From NCBI GenBank assembly GCA_963790585.1, contig CAWBOY010000002.1, positions 1,302,001-1,366,000 on the forward strand: a DNA stretch of 64,000 nt, read 5' to 3'. Below the pieces are notes generated by a model, which saw nothing but the letters and a program-made list of their open reading frames with translations, did not search any database and was not told the DNA's origin. The position numbers and the translations under genes were made by a program. The stretch is from CAWBOY01 sp963790585 (GTDB taxonomy: Bacteria > Planctomycetota > Planctomycetia > Gemmatales > Gemmataceae). Below are positions 38,810 through 47,296 of this stretch, one piece after another (position 1 is the stretch's first letter; every line of letters starts with the position of its first letter).

Positions 38810-39161
38810 TAACGTTCTGAGCCTGAGTTCGCTCAGCCCGCAACGCTTCAATTCTCTTCATGAATGGGGCCGGTTCTTCCAACAAATACTCTTGATAAAA
38901 CGCCTCCGCGATCGCCTCTCCCCTTCGCAAATAAGCTTCTACCGCCTCCTTGTTGTGCAAATAGTATGTAAGTGTCGCAAATACTTTTTCCTGTGACAAC
39001 GAAGGATAGTGACTGCTCTGTATAACCTCCGCGGATTCACCTTGCTTGAAAAGTTCAATTACATGCTCGATGGAAATCCTATGTCCTTTGATTCGGATTC
39101 GCTCTATGACACCATGTTTGGAATCAAACGTCTCAAAATCAAAATAATCTTCCAGCTGCAT
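38802..39161 (-). CDS. DUF433-like antitoxin candidate
   Basis: 119 residues. The segment ERIRIKGHRISIEHVIELFK then QGESAEVIQSSHYPSLSQEK has the DUF433 signature: a short strand, helix-turn-helix and a second helix (VFATLTYYLHNKEAVEAYL). Such genes form toxin-antitoxin-like pairs with DUF5615 genes. Start ATG 39161 with GGAAGGAGG upstream. Sits 16 bases after nuoE; stop region overlaps the next gene. Confidence 0.7.
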   Translation of the reverse strand: MQLEDYFDFETFDSKHGVIERIRIKGHRISIEHVIELFKQGESAEVIQSSHYPSLSQEKVFATLTYYLHNKEAVEAYLRRGEAIAEAFYQEYLLEEPAPFMKRIEALRAERTQAQNVNG

Positions 39162-39177
39162 GATCGCCTCCTTCCCG

Positions 39178-39663
39178 TCAACGTTTTTTCAGCTCCGCGA
39201 TCAAAGCATCGACCTTGTCCGGCGTAATATCGAGTCGCGCCTCGTCATCCAGCAACACGGCCGGGGCGCCTTCGCAGGCACCGATGCATTCGGCGAACTC
39301 GACCGTTATTTGACCATCTTGCGTGGTGCCGCCTGGCTCGACATGGAGCTTTTCGCACACCTGCTCGAACAGCTCGTCACCGCCGCGCAAGCCACAGGCG
39401 AGGCTGCGGCAAACCCACAATCGTGTCTTGCCGAGCGGCTGCTTCTCATCGCGAAAGAAACCGTAAAAGCTCATGGTGTCATGAACTTCGGCTGAACTAA
39501 GATCCAGAATGTCGGCTATTTCCTTGATTGCCCCCAACGGCACGCAGCGCAGCTCATCTTGGACCAGATGCAGCGCCGGCAACGTCACCGCCTGCTTGCT
39601 CGGATAGCGCGGCAAATAGTCGCGGATCCGTTGTTTCAGGGATTCACTCAGGACGCTCATCAT
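39178..39663 (-). CDS. nuoE: NADH-quinone oxidoreductase subunit E
   Basis: 161 residues. Thioredoxin-like [2Fe-2S] subunit (N1a): EVHDTMSFYGFFRDEKQPLG, VCRSLACGLRGGDELFEQVC, FAECIGACEGAPAVLLDDEA. Four Cys ligands are visible in the CRSLAC and CIGAC segments. Start ATG 39663; a second ATG follows directly. Works with NuoF in NADH oxidation. Confidence 0.95.
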   Translation of the reverse strand: MMSVLSESLKQRIRDYLPRYPSKQAVTLPALHLVQDELRCVPLGAIKEIADILDLSSAEVHDTMSFYGFFRDEKQPLGKTRLWVCRSLACGLRGGDELFEQVCEKLHVEPGGTTQDGQITVEFAECIGACEGAPAVLLDDEARLDITPDKVDALIAELKKR

Positions 39664-39736
39664 TCGCTCCCGAGCCCGTCATTCCAAGTCTCAAGCAAAG
39701 CGTTTCCAACCTGTCACAAATCCTCTACTTCTTTGC

Positions 39737-39760
39737 TACGGACTACGGACTACGGACTAC
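39737..39760. repeat. Short 7-base tandem repeat
   Basis: TACGGAC repeated 3.4 times between nuoE (starting 39663) and the nuoD stop (39769). A microsatellite, of unknown role. Confidence 0.75.
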
Positions 39761-39768
39761 AAACTAAT

Positions 39769-41001
39769 TCAACGATCCAGCTCCGCCGCAATGATATTCA
39801 AGCCGCCCAAGACGGCGACCACGTCGCTCAGTTGATGCCCTTCGATCAAATACGGGAAAATTGCGAAATGGATGTACGACGGCGGCCGGGTCCGGGCGCG
39901 GTACGCGGTTCCACTACCGTCGGCCACGATGTAAAAGCCAAGCTCACCATTCGGCGATTCGATGGCGGCGTAGCATTCTTCAACCGGCGATTTCCACTGG
40001 CGATTCGTCATCACCAATTCAAAGTGGTGAATGAGGCCCTCGATGCTTCGGTACACCGAGAGCTGATTAGGCATTACCACTTTGCTATCGACGCCGACGT
40101 TGACCGGGCCTGTCGGCAAGTTTTCGATCGCGGCGTCGATGATTTTTAGGCTTTCGAGCATCTCATCCATGCGCACGAGGTAGCGAGCTAGCGAATCGCC
40201 CACCTTGGAGCAGATTACTTTGAACGAACCAGCCAATTCGCCGTAAGCAAGATATGGCTCGTCCTTGCGGAGATCGCGGACGACACCGCTGGCCCGAGCG
40301 ATTGGCCCGGTGCAACTCAGGTCGATCGCATCCTCCCGAGAAAGGATGCCGATGTCGCGCGTTCGTTCGAGGAAAATTCGATTGCGATTGAGCAGTCGGC
40401 AAACATCGGCGTGAGCTTTCGGGAAATTCTTGACAAAGGCTCTGACTTTGGCAATCCATTCGTCGGTGACGTCGCTGAGCAGGCCGCCGACGCGGGTATA
40501 GCTTGGGTGGAAGCGCTGACCCGACGCCGTCTCGCAGATGTCGTAGATCTTCTCTTTTTGATTGAAGGCGTAGAGAAACGCTGTGAAGCCGCCGAGGTCC
40601 AACGCCGCGGCGCCGCAGCAGAGCAAGTGATCGTGAATGCGCATCAATTCCGCGAAAATCGTTCGGATATAACTGCAGCGCGGCGTGATTTGGACGTCGA
40701 GTAACTTTTCGACCGCTTGATGCCAGGCGATTTCGTTGGCGACCGGCGAAATATAATTCATCCGATCGACAATCGTCACATATTGATTGAAATCAAGATG
40801 TTCGCCGAGTTTTTCAAAGCCACTATGCAGATAGCCAATGTCGGGAACCGCCTTGACGACGGTTTCGCCGTCCAGAGTTAGGATAAGGCGCAGCGTCGTA
40901 TGCGTGGCCGGATGCTGCGGACCAAAGTTTAGGGTCCACAGGAAGTCCTTGTCCAGGCCCTCGGGTGGGGCAATGGCGTCTGCCAATTGCAGAGGCATCA
41001 A
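39769..41001 (-). CDS. nuoD: NADH-quinone oxidoreductase subunit D
   Basis: 410 residues, 49-kDa-type subunit. Motifs: LNFGPQHPATHTTLRLILTL, YLHSGFEKLGEHLDFNQYVT, RMNYISPVANEIAWHQAVEK, and C-terminal RPPSYIHFAIFPYLIEGHQL, VAVLGGLNIIAAELDR. It forms the quinone cavity with NuoH. Start ATG 41001; nuoC stops 9 bases upstream. No frameshift. Confidence 0.96.
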   Translation of the reverse strand: MMPLQLADAIAPPEGLDKDFLWTLNFGPQHPATHTTLRLILTLDGETVVKAVPDIGYLHSGFEKLGEHLDFNQYVTIVDRMNYISPVANEIAWHQAVEKLLDVQITPRCSYIRTIFAELMRIHDHLLCCGAAALDLGGFTAFLYAFNQKEKIYDICETASGQRFHPSYTRVGGLLSDVTDEWIAKVRAFVKNFPKAHADVCRLLNRNRIFLERTRDIGILSREDAIDLSCTGPIARASGVVRDLRKDEPYLAYGELAGSFKVICSKVGDSLARYLVRMDEMLESLKIIDAAIENLPTGPVNVGVDSKVVMPNQLSVYRSIEGLIHHFELVMTNRQWKSPVEECYAAIESPNGELGFYIVADGSGTAYRARTRPPSYIHFAIFPYLIEGHQLSDVVAVLGGLNIIAAELDR

Positions 41002-41010
41002 ATGCTCCTA

Positions 41011-41514
41011 TTAGCTATCGGCTCGCGTAATGTATGGGAAATTATGGCGCTCGCCTTTGCCTCGCAGCGGATAATCTTTGCGCATCGGGAAACCAACAAA
41101 CTCGTCCGGCAACAAAATTCGACGTAGGTCCGGATGCCCTTCAAAGATGATGCCATACATATCGTAGACTTCGCGCTCCATCCAATCGGAGCCTCGCCAG
41201 ATGTCGTAAGCGCTAGGCAGTTTCGGGTCGGGATCATTAACGAAAGTCTTAAGGTAAATCCGCTGGCCGGTCGTTGTGTTCAGCAACTGATACCAGACCC
41301 CATAGCGATCCTTGGCATCGGGATATTGACTGTAATCCGCGGCTGATATGTCAATGAGCATATCAAACCCGCCGTCGGCCTTGAGAAATTCGAGAAAGGT
41401 TTTCAAGCGATCAGGGCCGACATGAACACGGCGATTGTCGCGGAATGTGGAAGCGGTGAAGCTATCCGGGCCGAATTTCGTGCGGAGTTGATCTAAAGTT
41501 TGTTCGTGGGACAT
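41011..41514 (-). CDS. nuoC: NADH-quinone oxidoreductase subunit C
   Basis: 167 residues, 30-kDa subunit. Motifs: DMLIDISAADYSQYPDAKDR, GVWYQLLNTTTGQRIYLKTF, YDIWRGSDWMEREVYDMYGI, GHPDLRRILLPDEFVGFPMR, KDYPLRGKGERHNF. C and D are separate genes here, not fused. Ends 9 bases before nuoD. Confidence 0.95.
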   Translation of the reverse strand: MSHEQTLDQLRTKFGPDSFTASTFRDNRRVHVGPDRLKTFLEFLKADGGFDMLIDISAADYSQYPDAKDRYGVWYQLLNTTTGQRIYLKTFVNDPDPKLPSAYDIWRGSDWMEREVYDMYGIIFEGHPDLRRILLPDEFVGFPMRKDYPLRGKGERHNFPYITRADS

Positions 41515-41586
41515 AATTGGGTCTCGGAGCAGGGGCAGCGGCTCAAGGCTTTCCCCGGCAAGCCGGGGGCTTTACAGAAGCGGTCC

Positions 41587-42177
41587 TCACGACTGTAGCC
41601 GCGTCGCTGAGCGGTAATTTCCTGGGGCCACCAGAGCGTCTTCGGCGTTGATTTCTAGGGCCAACGATTTCGGTTGTTCCTGATTATTTCGCTTGGTAAA
41701 TTCAGTGCCGTATATGGTGCCGGTTTTCTGAATCTTGTCCTGCAAATCAATAATTGCCTGAAGTACCTGCTCCGGCCGAGGCGGGCAACCGGGAATGTAT
41801 ACATCCACAGGCAGGAACCGATCGATCCCTTGAACGACACAATAGGTGTCGAACACGCCACCCGACGAGGCGCAAGCGCCCATCGAGATGCACCATTTTG
41901 GCTCCGGCATCTGTTGCCAAATCCGCTGCATGACGGGGACCATCTTCATGACGACCCTGCCGGCGACGATCATGACGTCGCATTGGCGCGGGCTGAAGCG
42001 CATCGCCTCGGAACCGAAGCGAGCGATATCGTGGCGCGAGGCGCCGGTTGCCATCAGCTCGATACCGCAACAGGCCGTTGCAAAGGGCATGGGCCAAAGA
42101 CTGTGTTTGCGAATCCAGTTCGCCAACGAATCGAGCCGCGTCACCATGACGCCTTCGGGAATGCCTGCTAGCGCCAT
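41587..42177 (-). CDS. nuoB: NADH-quinone oxidoreductase subunit B
   Basis: Start ATG 42177 (MALAGIPEGVMVTRLDSLAN) after GAGGAG; a TTG at 42198 is possible but has a poorer site. N2 cluster ligands: CCGIELMA, GACASSGGVFDTY and PGCPPRPEQVL. About 196 residues. Overlaps the nuoA end by 10 bases. Confidence 0.95.
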   Translation of the reverse strand: MALAGIPEGVMVTRLDSLANWIRKHSLWPMPFATACCGIELMATGASRHDIARFGSEAMRFSPRQCDVMIVAGRVVMKMVPVMQRIWQQMPEPKWCISMGACASSGGVFDTYCVVQGIDRFLPVDVYIPGCPPRPEQVLQAIIDLQDKIQKTGTIYGTEFTKRNNQEQPKSLALEINAEDALVAPGNYRSATRLQS

Positions 42178-42554
42178 TGGAAGACTCCTCGTCGCCAAGC
42201 ATATATATAGGCGATCACGACCGTAGCCAGGAAAGCCAAGACTTCGACGAAAACAACAGTGCGAAATGGTTCCGTACTGATCGTCCCCTCGGAGTAAGCC
42301 GCCGCCCAGGGGTAAAGGAACAGCAATTCAATATCGAAGACGAGAAACAGAATCGCAATCAAATAAAACTTGACATCAAAGCGCTGCCGGGCGTCGCCGA
42401 TTGGGTCCATACCTGATTCATAGGTCATCTGCTTCACCGGCGTGTCCCGGCGCGGGCCAATAATATGCGCGACACCAAGCGCGGAAATCGCAAACCCGAT
42501 GATGACGATCAGGAACAGAAAAATCGGATAATAGCTAGACAGGCTGAAGTCCAT
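42168..42554 (-). CDS. nuoA: NADH-quinone oxidoreductase subunit A
   Basis: 128 residues, three membrane helices: YYPIFLFLIVIIGFAISALG, FYLIAILFLVFDIELLFLYP, VVFVEVLAFLATVVIAYIYA. Conserved YESGMDPIGDARQRFDVKFY is present. First gene of the operon; nuo genes A to N all follow in order. Confidence 0.95.
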   Translation of the reverse strand: MDFSLSSYYPIFLFLIVIIGFAISALGVAHIIGPRRDTPVKQMTYESGMDPIGDARQRFDVKFYLIAILFLVFDIELLFLYPWAAAYSEGTISTEPFRTVVFVEVLAFLATVVIAYIYAWRRGVFQWR

Positions 42555-42572
42555 CAGGGACTCTCATGGGTG

Positions 42573-42600
42573 CTACTTTGTGCTTTTTTTCACAAAGTAG
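42573..42600 (-). promoter_or_regulatory. Hairpin in the nuoA leader
   Basis: Perfect 10-bp arms CTACTTTGTG (42573-42582) and CACAAAGTAG (42591-42600) around an 8-base loop (A-rich on the transcript). It lies 18 bases upstream of the nuoA start, within the leader. Could influence translation or mRNA stability; role inferred from position only. Confidence 0.45.
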
Positions 42601-42666
42601 GTCAAAAAGAAACCCCGACATGAGGTCGAGGAGTAAGCCGACGTCCCTTGGGGAGCGTCTGCTGTC

Positions 42667-42694
42667 ATGATAATAAGGGAGGGGAGGGGGTCAA
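42667..42694 (-). promoter_or_regulatory. Candidate promoter of the nuo operon
   Basis: On the minus strand TTGACC (42689-42694) and TATCAT (42667-42672) are separated by 16 bases, a plausible sigma-70 promoter with a leader of about 105 bases to the nuoA ATG. Confidence 0.4.
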
Positions 42695-42730
42695 GGGAAA
42701 ATAGCGCGCGTCGCGAAAACGGTGGTTTTC

Positions 42731-43727
42731 ATGCCAGTCCCATCTGTTTCCGAAGCTCTTCAGCAGGTTGTCTCAAACTACCGCTCACCTATTCGTGTGG
42801 CAGACCTGGAACCGCTCGGAAACGGCGGCGGATTCAGCGGCGCGACGCCTTTGGCGCTGGACAGGCGTCGCGGGATCGTTGTTACTGCGACTCTGGCCCG
42901 AAGGGTACGATGCCAAGCAGCTCGCGGACAACCATCGATTGATGGCAGACGCGCGAAACCGAGGATTGCAATTCGTCCCCTTGGTCATTCAGACACGCCT
43001 TAACGTGAGCTTGGTCACACGGCTGAATCGTCTTTGGGAGCTACAGGAATGGCTGCCTGGCGTCGCGGACTTCCACGGTCGACCAGCACGCCAAAAGTTG
43101 GAACAGGCTTCGACCGCCCTGGCCCAGCTGCACCAAGTTTGGTCGCGCTATCGCGACCCGGTCGAGCGCCAATGCCCTGCGATTCAGCGTCGCCTTGATT
43201 TTGTGCGCTCTTGGATCGCGCGGCGCCACGCAGGCTGGCGCCCTCGGAGTCAAGACGCGTCTTTACAAGCGCTGTTAGCCAGCTTTTGGACTGTGGTGGA
43301 CTCGCTGGTCGACCACATCGCCGGATGGTTGCGCCCTTGGTCGGATCGACTGTTTCCGGCGCAACCCTGTTTGCGCGATCCGTGGCACGACCATTTCCTG
43401 TTCGAGAACGATCGACTCACCGGTCTGATCGATTACGGATCCGTTAACACGGATAATGTTGCCGTCGATTTGGCGCGAATGCTCGGCAGTCTGGTCGGTG
43501 ATGATGAAGCAAGCTGGCAATTGGGCTTTGACGGGTATCGCTCCATTCGAGCGCTGTCGGCAGAAGAAATGGCACTGGCCCGCGCCCTCGATCGCGCGGG
43601 CACGGTCGTTGCAGCCGCGACGTGGCTTATTTGGTTGACGGACAGAAAAGGAGAGTTCAGCGAACCTTTGTTGGCCGTGAAGCGATTGGACGGCTTGATG
43701 AAGCGACTTGTCCGATTTATTGTCTAA
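42731..43727 (+). CDS. Aminoglycoside-phosphotransferase-like kinase (frameshift)
   Basis: Start ATG 42731 (MPVPSVSEALQQVVSNYRSP); one extra base near 42845 in GFSGA|RLWRW; corrected length about 331 residues. Kinase-like fold: Gly-rich GNGGGFSGA, GSLLLRLWPEG, then catalytic-type segment HDHFLFENDRLTGLIDYGSV and VAVDLARMLGSLVG. Substrate is unknown; this fold phosphorylates sugars, choline or homoserine as well as drugs. It is divergent from nuoA and its 3' end overlaps the next gene by 11 bases. Confidence 0.75.
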
Positions 43728-44892
43728 GCTCGACAGCTAGGCTCATCTTGCGCGGTTGCGGCTTGTTTTCCCAAAACCACACATAGCTCGCCTCTGTAGC
43801 AATGCTTTTGAGATCCTTTATCACGCCTTTGCTTATATCGATGGTCGCCAATCCGATTACCTGGGCAGTCACTTTCCCGTCGGTCGGCTTGCCGGTGGCC
43901 GGATAACTAAGAACAAATCGGCCCGCCAATTTCAGATGAGCTTCCGCGCCTTTAAGAGAATCGACGGATACAGTCAAAGTGCTTTCGATAACCTTCGCTT
44001 GCCGCGAATCCCAGTTCGGTAGGGGTGGATAGCAAAATGCGAACAACTTGTCGGCGACCGCGTCGGCTACCTTCCACGATTGACCAACCTCCGCCGGCTT
44101 GGCGGGCAGAAACTGGGACCATTCTTTCGCGGTCAATTCGACCGTGTCGGCACTCAGGCCTCGATTCGTGCTTCCGTCATCAAAGCGCGTCCAGACGTCG
44201 ACAAGGACACCGCCATCGGTCTTCGGTTTTTGTTGATCCTTCCAGGCAATGAGTGGCTTCTTGCTTGGAATCAGCCGGCGTTGCTTGACCTTTTCACGCT
44301 CCGCATACTCTTTAAGGAACGCGACAAGCTCAGCCGGCTTCGACGCCTTCTGAACCGGAAGTGCCGCAACGACAGAACCATCGGACGAAAGAATGTGGAC
44401 TGTGACAGTTCCGCCTTCTAGGCCTCGATCGTGTCTTTGACGATCGATCCGTTGCAGCTCGGCTTGTTCCGCTTTGTCGGGTCCTGAAAGTTGATAACGA
44501 TCGCGCGACACCCAGGTGGGCAGATAATAGCGATTGAGAAGTTCGATCACACGGTCATCGGAGAGTGAACTCACCCTCATGTCCCTGGCACCATTTCAGC
44601 AGCGGCCCGTGTCGAGGTTGCCGTCCATTGTGAACAGGAAAATCGGCCGGCCTTCATCTTTGGCTGACTTCTCCGCGGCCAGAAGCGATTCGGCCCAGGC
44701 TATCTTGCGCCATTCCCCGGTATCGCTTTCTTTGATTTCCGCAACGCGTTTGCGCACCCACGCATCGTCGCGGTCTTGGGCAGCGCCGTGAAGGGACGCG
44801 CTTAAGTAGGAAACGAGGAAAAATAAAAGGGCTTTGACCGCGACCGAGGGGGCAACTTGCTCGATCGATTTCTCTTGATGCGGACCTGTCAT
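43717..44892 (-). CDS. Thioredoxin-like protein, candidate selenoprotein (in-frame UGA)
   Basis: Start ATG 44892 (MTGPHQEKSIEQVAPS) after GGAGG. Membrane or signal segment VAVKALLFFLVSYLSASL, then a thioredoxin-fold-like segment: AWAESLLAAEKSAKDEGRPI, FLFTMDGNLDTGRC, TGA (44596-44598), NGARDMRVSSLSDDRVIELL. The same frame continues uninterrupted to a stop at 43717, giving about 391 residues if TGA is read as selenocysteine. The TGA follows a Cys at the place where thioredoxin-like proteins carry redox Cys, and the downstream DDRVIELLNRYYLPTWVSRD segment is the expected helix and strand. A SECIS-like hairpin lies just downstream (44561-44578). Alternatives: nonsense mutation, base-call error or two genes. 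Confidence 0.6.
44561..44578 (-). promoter_or_regulatory. SECIS-like hairpin after the in-frame UGA
   Basis: On the minus-strand transcript GAGGGUG and CACUCUC pair (one G-U) around the tetraloop AGUU; a flanking CAU/AUG could extend it past a 2-base bulge. It begins 17 bases after the UGA, within the distance described for bacterial SECIS elements, and its loop has a G in the first two bases. Paired with the UGA, the feature is suggestive, not proven. Confidence 0.45.
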
Positions 44893-45079
44893 TTGGAACC
44901 TCCATGTTCGTTTCAACTTCCTATGGTGTATGAATTGATTATGCAAACTGGGCGACGGCCGTGCCGACTATCCTATCGCGCTTCGGCTTATTCGACCGCT
45001 CGGTACGGATACGTGCGCTTCCCTAGTGGTCGCGGCCAACGTATAATCAACGATGATCCGTTTATGTGAAAGGCCCATT

Positions 45080-46066
45080 ATGCCTCTTAATTGGTCGCCA
45101 TTTGTTGAGCTTGTGCGTTGCCATACGTCATTTTTAATGACGACGCACATGCGTCCAGATGGCGACGGGCTTGGCTCTATGCTTGCGCTCGCGGACACCC
45201 TGCAGCAACATGGCAAAACGGTTCATTTGACCGTCGGCAGCGCAATTCCACCACGTTACGATTTTCTCGATCCCGGCCATCTCATTCATCCGTTTGTCGC
45301 CCCAGGCGACGAGTACCGCAATGTGGACGCCGCCATCGTTCTAGACACCGGCACCTGGAACCAATTGGGCGAAGTCGGCACTTTTATCAAAGCATTGGAT
45401 GTGCCCAAGGTTGTTATCGACCACCATCTGACGCAAGACGACCTTGGTGCGATGCAACTGGTCGACATCACCGCCGAGGCGACCGGCCGGCTCGCTCACG
45501 AGGCAATCATGGCATTGGGAGGACCCCTTCGACCCGTGGCGGCTCAAGGGCTTTTCGTCGCGCTTGCCATGGATACCGGTTGGTTTCGCCATAGCAATAC
45601 GCGTGCTGCCACTTTCGCGCTTGCCGCCGAACTGACGGCGGCAGGCGCGAATCCAACGAACGATTACGAACTATTATTCGAACAAACGACAGAAGGGCGC
45701 CTTCGGCTGATGAGTAAAGTCCTAGGTCGGCTTCGTGTCTGCTGCCAAGGCAAAGTCGCCTATACCGAGGTCCACCGCACCGATTACGCGGAGACAGGCG
45801 CGATTCCTCAAGACAGCGAAGACCTCGTAAATTACACCCGCAGTTTGATCGGTGTCGAGGTCGGTTTATTCATTCTCGAACAGCCGGCGGGCGGCGTGAA
45901 GATCAGCTTCCGGTCGCGGCGTGTCGACGTTTCGAAAATTGCCGAGCAATTTGGCGGTGGAGGTCATAAGCTAGCTTCGGGCGTGATCTTAGAAACGTCT
46001 CTTGAAGAAGCGCGTCGCAAAGTGCTTGCCGCAGTCGCAATCGCCCTGGAATGCCCTCCCACCTGA
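45080..46066 (+). CDS. DHH/DHHA1 phosphoesterase, NrnA-like
   Basis: Start ATG 45080 (MPLNWSPFVELVRCHTSFLM) after GAAAGG, rather than ATG 45053. About 328 residues. DHH domain: THMRPDGDGLGSMLALA, DAAIVLDTGTWNQLG, VVIDHHLTQDD; DHHA1 domain ends SFRSRRVDVSKIAEQFGGGG, HKLASGVIL. Likely an oligoribonuclease/3'-phosphoadenosine-5'-phosphate phosphatase, cleaving short RNA or pAp in the cytoplasm. Confidence 0.9.
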   Translation: MPLNWSPFVELVRCHTSFLMTTHMRPDGDGLGSMLALADTLQQHGKTVHLTVGSAIPPRYDFLDPGHLIHPFVAPGDEYRNVDAAIVLDTGTWNQLGEVGTFIKALDVPKVVIDHHLTQDDLGAMQLVDITAEATGRLAHEAIMALGGPLRPVAAQGLFVALAMDTGWFRHSNTRAATFALAAELTAAGANPTNDYELLFEQTTEGRLRLMSKVLGRLRVCCQGKVAYTEVHRTDYAETGAIPQDSEDLVNYTRSLIGVEVGLFILEQPAGGVKISFRSRRVDVSKIAEQFGGGGHKLASGVILETSLEEARRKVLAAVAIALECPPT

Positions 46067-46089
46067 TGAGCCTGCTGGAGCCTCACATC

Positions 46090-47178
46090 ATGACCGAGAC
46101 CCCAAAGCGTTTTACGCTGCGCGACCTTCCGTTGGCTGCGCGGATTACGCTGTCCGCTTTTCTGATATCGATCGGCCTCGGCTACTTTTCCGCTCTGGTT
46201 CAACTGCATTTTCAGCATAGCAGCCTCAATGGTAGCCCTTTGCCCACCCCCGACGATATTGTCGAACGCTTTGCCGGGGTGCCAAACTTCTTGACCAATC
46301 GCAACCTCAAACCAGGCGATCAGCCGGTAAGCAAGCTAGAACGGCTCATCATGGCGCCGGAAGTCGGCTTGCCGTTCAATGGCAGCGGCACGATGTCGCC
46401 GGCGTTTTACCTAAAGAGCAAAGATTTCGTGAACCAAATCACGAAAAACCCTGGCATTGAACCCAAGCTTCGGGAGGAGCGCGCGGGCGAACAACTGGCT
46501 CTCAAGGCATGGATCAACGCCGATCCAGCCGAGCGTGAGGCAGCATTTAAGAAGGATGCTTTCCCTCTGCCTGTTGAGCTTCAAGGCAAACCAATAACGA
46601 CGAAACTCGTGGCGGACGGCAAAGTCAAAGTCGCCAGTATTTTTGAGGAGCGTTGTGCCAGTTGTCACGGAGCAGCGGGACAACAGGGCAAGGTCGCATT
46701 GGCAGAATACGCTGATATCGCCAAATATCTCGTGGTCCCTAAAGTCGGCGGCAAAAGCACGCGCCAAATGAGCGAAGTGTCTTTAACACAATCCACCCAC
46801 GTTCACTTACTCAGCTTCTCAGTCCTTTGGATGCTTACTGGGCTGATCTTCGCTTTCAGCAGCTATCCTGGCTGGCTTCGATTGATTGTCTCGCCGATCG
46901 TGCTCATCGCTCAGGTCGTCGATGTCTGTTGTTGGTGGCTCGCCCGCCTTGATGGCGTTGGGCCTTATTTCGCGCTGGCGATTATCGGTACCGGAACTAT
47001 CGTGGGCCTCGGTCTGGTGCTCCAGATCGTTTTAAGCCTTTTTAATATGTACAGTTGGAAGGGCAAAGCCGTCTTGCTTGTCCTCTTTGCCGGGGCTGGG
47101 TTTGGCGGCTTTATCCTCTACAACAATGTCATCGAGCCGACCTTGGCCCATCGAGCGCGCCAAGTTGCGAAAGAATAA
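46090..47178 (+). CDS. Membrane-bound c-type cytochrome-like protein
   Basis: Start ATG 46090 (MTETPKRFTLRDLPLAARIT). One N-terminal helix (TLSAFLISIGLGYFSALVQL), a soluble domain with one heme motif CASCH in IFEERCASCHGAAGQQGKVA, and three to four C-terminal helices (LLSFSVLWMLTGLIFAFSSY; LVLQIVLSLFNMYSW; AVLLVLFAGAGFGGFILYN). About 362 residues. The heme lies in an exported loop. Likely an electron-transfer protein; the partner is not known. 23 bases downstream of the DHH gene, so probably cotranscribed. Confidence 0.75.
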   Translation: MTETPKRFTLRDLPLAARITLSAFLISIGLGYFSALVQLHFQHSSLNGSPLPTPDDIVERFAGVPNFLTNRNLKPGDQPVSKLERLIMAPEVGLPFNGSGTMSPAFYLKSKDFVNQITKNPGIEPKLREERAGEQLALKAWINADPAEREAAFKKDAFPLPVELQGKPITTKLVADGKVKVASIFEERCASCHGAAGQQGKVALAEYADIAKYLVVPKVGGKSTRQMSEVSLTQSTHVHLLSFSVLWMLTGLIFAFSSYPGWLRLIVSPIVLIAQVVDVCCWWLARLDGVGPYFALAIIGTGTIVGLGLVLQIVLSLFNMYSWKGKAVLLVLFAGAGFGGFILYNNVIEPTLAHRARQVAKE

Positions 47179-47190
47179 CACCGATGATAA

Positions 47191-47262
47191 CCGAGCTTGA
47201 AGCGTAACTGAAGAGCCTTTTTATTATCTACAAATGCTCTTCGCTTACGCTTCAGGCTCGGA
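47191..47262. repeat. Inverted GAGCCTGAAGCGTAA repeat, terminator-like
   Basis: Arms 47191-47216 and 47236-47262 match apart from about three bases, around a loop that includes a T-rich stretch. It begins 12 bases after the cytochrome gene stop. One arm also occurs at 8366-8395, so it is a dispersed repeat that could double as a terminator. Confidence 0.65.
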
Positions 47263-47296
47263 AATTCAGTCTCTAGATTTACGACGGGAGACCCCG

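Noticed and set aside
44596..44598. Two separate genes split at the TGA
   Set aside because: The downstream part lacks a ribosome site at its first ATG (44580) and its fold continues that of the upstream part; selenocysteine or an error fits better.
45053..45079. Longer start for the DHH protein
   Set aside because: The extra residues lack similarity; ATG 45080 has a good ribosome site.
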